DNA from: Pelodera strongyloides
Lineage: Eukaryota > Nematoda > Chromadorea > Rhabditida > Rhabditidae
Direction: 5' to 3'
NCBI GenBank assembly: GCA_036852015.1
Contig: JAANDG010000368.1
Location: 62,001-126,000, forward strand
DNA length: 64,000 nucleotides
Shown: positions 58,433 to 64,000 of the stretch, piece after piece
How positions within the stretch are numbered: the stretch's first letter is position 1
How the letters are laid out: every line of letters starts with the position of its first letter
Notes under the pieces: model-generated
Database searches by the model: none
The model's input: only the letters and a program-made list of their open reading frames with translations
Told to the model about the DNA's origin: nothing
Program-made: the position numbers and the translations under genes

Positions 58433-59782
58433 TTATACATACTTATTCGCAAGGGCTAGAACTTTGGCCATTTGAGCATTGTCTCTCTTGTCGAGTAATT
58501 TGGCAGGAATCGGCTTAGTAATTCTGTTTCCAAGGGGGTTGCCTTCTTCGTCCAAAAGTACTGAAATAAAAGTTGTATAGGAATGAGAGCATACAGAAAG
58601 TACCACGTATTTCGCCAACGCCAACTAGTAAACTAGAATATAGGTTTTCAAATTTTCAAACGTGACTGATAACTCACACACCAACCCAATTGATAAAAAC
58701 CTGACCAACCACCAATCAGCTTAGTTCAATCTACATCGATAATTAATCAAGAAAGCCCTTTGAACATATCAAACACCAACCAATATTGTTGGTATCAGTG
58801 ACGGGGACTCCGTGTTTCCGGTAGTGTACGTGGGTGTTCGTACCCACAACATACGCCTTTCGCATCTCTCCTCGGATTGCGACCAGAATCTGAAAGAATA
58901 AACAAACTACAGCGGATAGAAAGACGCACATACAATATTTACGTACTTATACGTCCTGCCCAAATATAGAGCTGATTCAGCTCAGCTGATGACACAAAAT
59001 GGATAAGTAGGTAGTCTTCGACTTGTCTCGTTTACACACTGAATTATCCAATCTAGTACTGGTTATAGCGAGGATAACAGATCACGGTTATGAGCAAAAC
59101 ACACCCATCGTCAGACGACTGAAAATATCGTCAGGCGACTGAAAATACCCCCCCCCCCCCCCCCCCACCATAACTAGAAAGAAACCAGCTAAAAAAAAAG
59201 ATTTTGTAAAGAAAAAACATACCTTATCTCCCAGTTCAGCTTTGGGCATATGTCGAGCCCTCATTCCCTGCTTATAAACGTGAATACAGTAAGCCAGCTT
59301 TCCACTTGCATGTGCTTCCTTTCCTAGTGCAGAATTATCGACGACCTGAAAACCAAATGCATGAGCACGACAATCAAACAAACTTCTTTCCTTAACTGCT
59401 AAATGTGCTAAATAACTTTATTTCAAAAGGAAGCAAGAAAGCAACTCCAACACACAGCGAACTGAGCGAACAGATATCAAAAGTCAGGTGGTCACTCTTA
59501 AAATGTGCCTCTTATGTATTCGCATATTCGTAATAACCCTAATTTCTGAGAAGCCTAATTTCACGACGAGTTAATTTAATACTCTGCGCAAAAGCACCGT
59601 AACCTTCAGGATTAGTGGGTGGCTACTGTAGAAGTAAGGCATATTCACATACAGAGATATCTGAAACTGAAACTATTATTTTCCCGAAGTAAAAAAATAT
59701 TCGGAAATAGCTCACGTTCAATCGTGTACGTCTGTGAATTCCCATTGTTGGTGGCCGACTTCGATGTTTCGAGAGTTCATAC
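58433..59782 (-). CDS. mrpl-14: Mitochondrial ribosomal protein L14 (uL14m), 5' end not placed
   Basis: Exons: 59782-59716, 59345-59223, 58889-58781, 58560-58433 (TAA). Phases fit exactly and give 141 residues. The core reads GIHRRTRLNVVDNSALGKEA, CIHVYKQGMRARHMPKAELG, DKILVAIRGEMRKAYVVGTN, DTNNIVLLDEEGNPLGNRIT, then PIPAKLLDKRDNAQMAKVLA. This is the uL14 family in its mitochondrial form: VVDNSALGKEA, GDKILVAI(R/K)G, and GNP(L/V)G(N/T)RI..PIP near the end. It is a large-subunit protein that binds 23S-type rRNA in the mitoribosome. The exon at 59782 opens in phase 2, so an upstream exon carrying the targeting sequence is expected between 59783 and about 60170; alternatively translation starts at the ATG before GIHRR. 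Confidence 0.93.
59149..59167. repeat. Poly-C run in an mrpl-14 intron
   Basis: Eighteen consecutive C. The exact length may be unreliable in assembly. Confidence 0.8.
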
Positions 59783-60182
59783 CTGAATGAAACAATCAAG
59801 TAAAACAAATTATGGAAGTTCCATCTATCCTCCTCTCACTTTAGGCAAACAAACTGATGAAAATATTTCACCGATCACGTGCACGGTGTTTTACAATAGT
59901 AAGAAGAAAAACAAATGAATTCTTTTAAAAACTTTACTCCACCATGAGAATTAGTCCTACAACTACACAACAATAAAGACGTTAAAAGATATTTCACTAG
60001 ATCACAACTTTCACGAAAACAAACAGTTCAGTCTGAACAAAAAAAAGATAATGTGCTAATTTATAACAGCAGGGTCTAATTCTAGGCATATTCTAATTCT
60101 AAAACGACTACGACTTTACATTTTAGTTCCGAAGTAAAGGCTGTGTTGCACATAAATACAAATTTCGGATGGGTTCGACGGC

Positions 60183-61040
60183 TTAACAGTAGTAGGCTCC
60201 GTTCCAGACTTTGCTTCGTTTAATTTCCTCGGGGGCGTTTTCGTGTTCATAAGGACAGTGACGACATCCATTGCCGCAACATTTTCCGTTCAGAAGCAGT
60301 TGGGAGACTGTCATCACCTTGTAACCGGTGAATGGATCTTTATAGTACAATCGGCGCTCCTCTACGGCTCTTAGATGTGCCATATAGATGGTACGCTCTT
60401 GACTAGTTAGGCCATTATACGAATTCCATCGCACTTTCGATCTTTGGATGGACTCTTCGAATAAGGGATAGTTTGCCAATTGTTCACCATTCTTCCATGG
60501 AACAACACCAAAAGCGTCATTTCGCCCGTCGCCGCGAGGTTTAAAATAAACAGGTGCAGCAGCCTCTGTGTTCAGTTCCACGATACCATTCTTTGTCTCA
60601 ACCCGCACCACCTTCTGGGCACTTTCCCGAGCAGGTAGAACACTATTTTGTGTAGTACTTGTATCGTTGGAATAAGAATTGCCAGATGTGGAAGGAGAAT
60701 ACCAACGGCGCCTGAAATTTAGTATCATCTAGAACAAGACCAGTGTACAAAAAGGTGTGTCTCGTCTCAGATCGCAGACATTGCAACACACAGAAGAACC
60801 GTTGGCAATGATAAATGGCCCTGCTCTAAATGATACTAAACTCAAACGCTGGCAATAATGAAATGCAAGGACAGCAAGCAAAGGCACTAAATACTACCTA
60901 CGGGAAGACAATGAAAAAACTCACTCAGGTTGTGGCCACCATCGACCAGATGCGTGTGCCATTGAAGAAATGGACGGTAGGACTGCACTAAGCAGGCGAC
61001 TTGGTGCATTTGGAGACGTTAAATTACCCAAAAGAAACAT
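60183..61040 (-). CDS. C1orf53-like protein (DUF5522), probably mitochondrial, 214 aa
   Basis: Two exons: 61040-60925 (ATG at 61040, TTTTGCAG directly upstream) and 60711-60183 (TAA), joined in phase 2. The N-terminus MFLLGNLTSPNAPSRLLSAV is basic, amphipathic and free of acidic residues, like a mitochondrial presequence. The C-terminal part has LYYKDPFTGYKVMTVSQLLL and then CCGNGCRHCPYEHEN, the Cys signature of DUF5522 / C1orf53-type proteins. Human C1orf53 is shorter; the middle here (GDGRNDAFGVVPWKNGEQLA) is an extension. The function of the family is not established. mrpl-14 follows on the same strand about 400 bases downstream. A spliced-leader acceptor directly at the ATG is plausible. 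Confidence 0.85.
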
Positions 61041-61854
61041 CTGCAAAAAAACAGTGTTCAGAATTTACGGCGATGAACCGGATGCACTACCAAAACAGGG
61101 GCGGTAGGTATCTTTCGAAATATCTTAAACACGAAATAAAACACTTAAAACACGAATTGCAACTAGTATGAAAGTTTGTTGTGGTGGTTTCAATATGTGT
61201 GATGCGCGCGCCTATCTTTTTTTGAGGAGGAGAAAATGCACTTTGCATGCATAAACGTGTTGGGGGTCTTCAAAAGGAGGAGTTACCGTAACAAGACTGT
61301 GACCTCAGGGAGACCGTTTTTTAACTTACGCAAAAAATGCTGTAAATGCACAATATGTTTTCACACTAATGGGGTTTGCAAGTATGCCCGATTTTCCTTG
61401 CAAGTATCGAAAAATTTACCGTATCTTGGCACTACACGAGCATATCTACAGGCAGTTTTTACGACCGATCGCCACGGGACCAATTGTTCAACAAAAAATG
61501 TCTTTGATGGCGGATTTTCTATAGTGCGGGTGTGTCACAGTTACGGTAAAGTTGTGTAAAAAGCACACGATTTTGCGAATTGATACTTGCAAGGAAAACT
61601 CGCGGTTTTTGGCATACTTGCAAACCCCATAATTAAACAACAAAGTGAAGAAAGGAACATAAAAAATTTGAGTCTATAACAACAACAATGCTTTCACGGG
61701 TCATTCACTGGTCTGTATATGAAAATCACAATGCGGTTTCAACGCATTTATAGGTCCTATCTAAAAAACACCGCTTCCTGAATTTAAGGTTAATATTACT
61801 GTAGGACACTGACGATTGCGCCACAGAGGCACAAGTGCCCAAAAAAATGCACGA

Positions 61855-62100
61855 AATCGCCCAAAAGTAGCCTAAGCTGTTGCACCCATTTGCCCAGCGG
61901 GCTACTTTTGGGCGATACGCGGGCCACCCGCTGCCCAGATAAAATCACGTTTCGTATTTTTTGGGCGATACCTGGGCAAAGGGTGGCCCAAGTTTTGCCC
62001 ACCCTCCGCATTTTCGGGACCTGGGCCACCAGCTGCCCGGATATAGCCCGGTATCGTATTTTTGGGCAATACCTGGGCAATTGGTGGCCCATTTTCTAAC
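61855..62100. repeat. Local repeat of a GGGC(G/A)ATACCTGGGCAA unit
   Basis: A unit of about 75 bases (GCTGCCC.GATA.., TCGTATTTTTTGGGC, ATACCTGGGCAA, GGTGGCCCA) is present twice, with partial copies and an inverted CCCAAAAGTAGCC/GGCTACTTTTGGG pair at the left. It is GC-rich against AT-rich flanks. Confidence 0.65.
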
Positions 62101-62779
62101 CACCCTTTACACCAAAATACGTTTTTTCTTCACAAATAAATAAACATGACAATAATATAGGTAAAATATTCTGTGCATAATGCAACAGATAAAGTGCGCA
62201 CATGTAAAATTATAATAGCAAACGTTTTATTCAAAAATTCTAACAACAACAATAAAATAAACAAAGGGCAAAGGTAAAAATAAGTTGCAGCCTACAACCT
62301 TCTATTTATACACTGTTAGACTTAAATCGACGGGAATGACACTATGCAACAAGCTACAAGCCATCTCACTGAAGACTGTCTATCTTGGACATATGTAATA
62401 ACAAAGAATCATTGGTTAGGATATTATATAAATAGTGGTATTTTGCCAATTCGCATTGAGATAAGATTTAGACAATTATAAAGCGCGGATGCTTGCAATT
62501 TGTAGAAAGTGATCATTTTTTCCAAATAAAGGGTAGTGCTAGTTTCTGGCCGTCTTACATCTTACATGAAGTGCTAAGTGCTCTAGCTTGTCTTTCAATT
62601 AGCCTTATCTTAGCGTGAATTGGCAAGAAGCTATCCCACAATGCACAATAGACATCACATACGAGGTGGGAATCTACTTAGAGGCTTCAGATGGAAAAAA
62701 AACACAAGTTTTTGCTGCTATAGATAGATTGAAAAGGTAAATAGATTGTAAAAATGGTGGGAATCTACTTAGAGACTTC

Positions 62780-62900
62780 TGAGGCCGTATTCACCAACAC
62801 ACAGGGAGCCCTCCCTGCTCCCCCCCCCCCCGGGGAGAAACATATTCAGAACACTCGTGAGCCTAGAGAGGGCTCCCTGTGTGATGGCAAAGACGACCTC
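62780..62900. repeat. Hairpin element, GAGGCCGTATTCACCAACAC family, copy 3
   Basis: The left end is intact with CACACAGGGAGCCCTCCCT. The right end has mismatches (GTGTGATGGCAAAGACGACC). A poly-C run is at the centre. Confidence 0.75.
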
Positions 62901-63210
62901 AGAAGTAAAAAAACCTAGGTTGCAAGATTACTAGTTATAAGATGTTTGAAGATAATGACGGAGCAAAGTAAAAAGGTGAACAGTAAAGACAGAACAATTA
63001 CAATGTTAGTATAATCGGGTAGGTGACAAGCATGGAAAATTTTCAATGTACACCAGCAGAAAAAAATACAACACAGTAATATTTAAAGTACAGTAAGACA
63101 GATATAAATTACGGATCCAGCAGTATAGAAAATAAAAGATATGGTTGGTAGTGAAATGGTTCATAATAAAAATACATTAATACAATGAAATACCATTAAC
63201 CAGAACTTAC

Positions 63211-63696
63211 TGTAATCTTCGGCACTGATATCTTCCGATTCACTCCCCACACATTCACATACAAGGGTGAGTGGAGATTCCGTCATTTTCTGATCAGGGA
63301 CATTGACAGACTGGAAAAGAAATGAGTTAAGACAAGAAGTAATGTCAGGTCAACTATGATTCATCCTTCAACCTTAGTAGCTGAACGTTATCAGTCAGCT
63401 AACAGCGTTATAGTTAGTAAGACTGTAACGTACCAGACAAGAGATTCGTTGAAACTGTAGTCCGATTGTTTCGATACGGAGGCGGGATGACAACTGACGA
63501 CGTAGGTCCGGTTGCAAAAAAAAAAATGAAACCTGAAACAGTAAGGTCATCACAATAAGTGCAGCTAGTTATGTTACGTTCAATAAAAGGTTTTCCTCTA
63601 TATTTACCAATAACAAATAATACACACACCTGGTCTGTTCATGTCTAGTGCCATCACAGAGTCACAGAGCATCCCGGAAGCCTTGAAGCACAAGAG
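63211..63696 (-). CDS. Exons of an unrecognised gene, partial at both ends
   Basis: Candidate exons: 63696-63630 (LLCFKASGMLCDSVMALDMN, donor GTGTGT), 63532-63434 and 63310-63211. The last two join in phase 0 to give QPDLRRQLSSRLRIETIGLQ, then ISCLSVNVPDQKMTESPLTL, VCECVGSESEDISAEDY. The join from 63630 to 63532 does not keep phase, so at least one boundary or exon is missing. No family is recognised. The gene would continue below 63211 (donor GTAAGT) and above the window end. Confidence 0.4.
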
Positions 63697-64000
63697 CTAA
63701 ACATGCACAATTAAACTAGTTTATTGCAATTGTAAAACAAATTGCTTGAGGGTTAGGTCAATAAAGCAAACCAACAAAGTTAGGGCGTTTGGTGTCAACG
63801 GAAGTCCGACGTCTTCGCCTCACTCTCACTTGTATGTATACACGTGAAACACTTAGTTGGATGGCCCGCTCCGCTACGGTATACGGTAGCTTACGCAACT
63901 AATTGCTCTACACAAGGCACATGCAAATTTGCATGGCACTTTGTACTTATAATTAGTCGGATACAGAATCATGAATCGTATTATAGGTTTCCAAATCGCA

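Larger units (their letters stand above)
61041..63210. other. Interval upstream of the C1orf53-like gene
   Basis: No gene is supported. It contains a tandem/inverted repeat at 61855-62100 and a hairpin element at 62780-62900. Frames at 61236-61559 have no splice or homology support. Confidence 0.55.

Noticed and set aside
61890..62143. Overlapping frames on both strands in the GGGC-rich repeat
   Set aside because: Repeat-derived; the frames mirror each other and have no splice or family support.
1..64000. CRISPR array, bacterial operon or prophage
   Set aside because: No regularly spaced repeats; genes are intron-rich and eukaryotic.

Overview
The window is nuclear DNA of a nematode. Introns end in TTTTCAG/TTTTTAG, two genes are minus-strand cuticle collagens, an intron holds a run of TTAGGC (the nematode telomere unit), and a U6 snRNA copy is of the nematode type. 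Genes are split into many short exons and sit in AT-rich, transposon-dense DNA. Gene models below were built by hand, keeping splice phase in register from exon to exon. No transcript data were available.

Layout. 176-4408 (+): 5'-partial secreted metzincin-type zinc metallopeptidase. 7705-8312 (-): small secreted protein. 8762-11711 (-) and 12547-15194 (-): two tandem cuticle collagens. 15195-23337: gene-poor, holding a U6 snRNA/LINE chimera, palindromic elements and GA/CT microsatellites. 23338-27304 (+), 30970-35744 (-) and 38586-44006 (-): three paralogous basic-region (bZIP-like) transcription factors with matching exon order and intron phases. 46705-54893 (-): a membrane protein with a Cys-containing ectodomain, one TM segment and a proline-rich tail. 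58433-59782 (-): mitochondrial ribosomal protein L14. 60183-61040 (-): a C1orf53-like (DUF5522) protein. 63211-63696 (-): exons of a partial unknown gene.

Mobile DNA dominates the rest. One class is short palindromes bounded by TTAA, with at least eight near-intact copies of one family and several related families. The other is a family of very short non-autonomous Helitrons (5' TC, 3' hairpin plus CTGG, inserted between A and T). Both lie in introns, some within a few bases of splice sites.

The most unusual item is the trio of bZIP-like paralogs. The basic region sits on a symmetric phase-2 exon and is followed by a conserved Pro-containing module instead of a long leucine zipper. One paralog has an in-frame TGA inside the region that aligns with the C-terminal tail of its sister.
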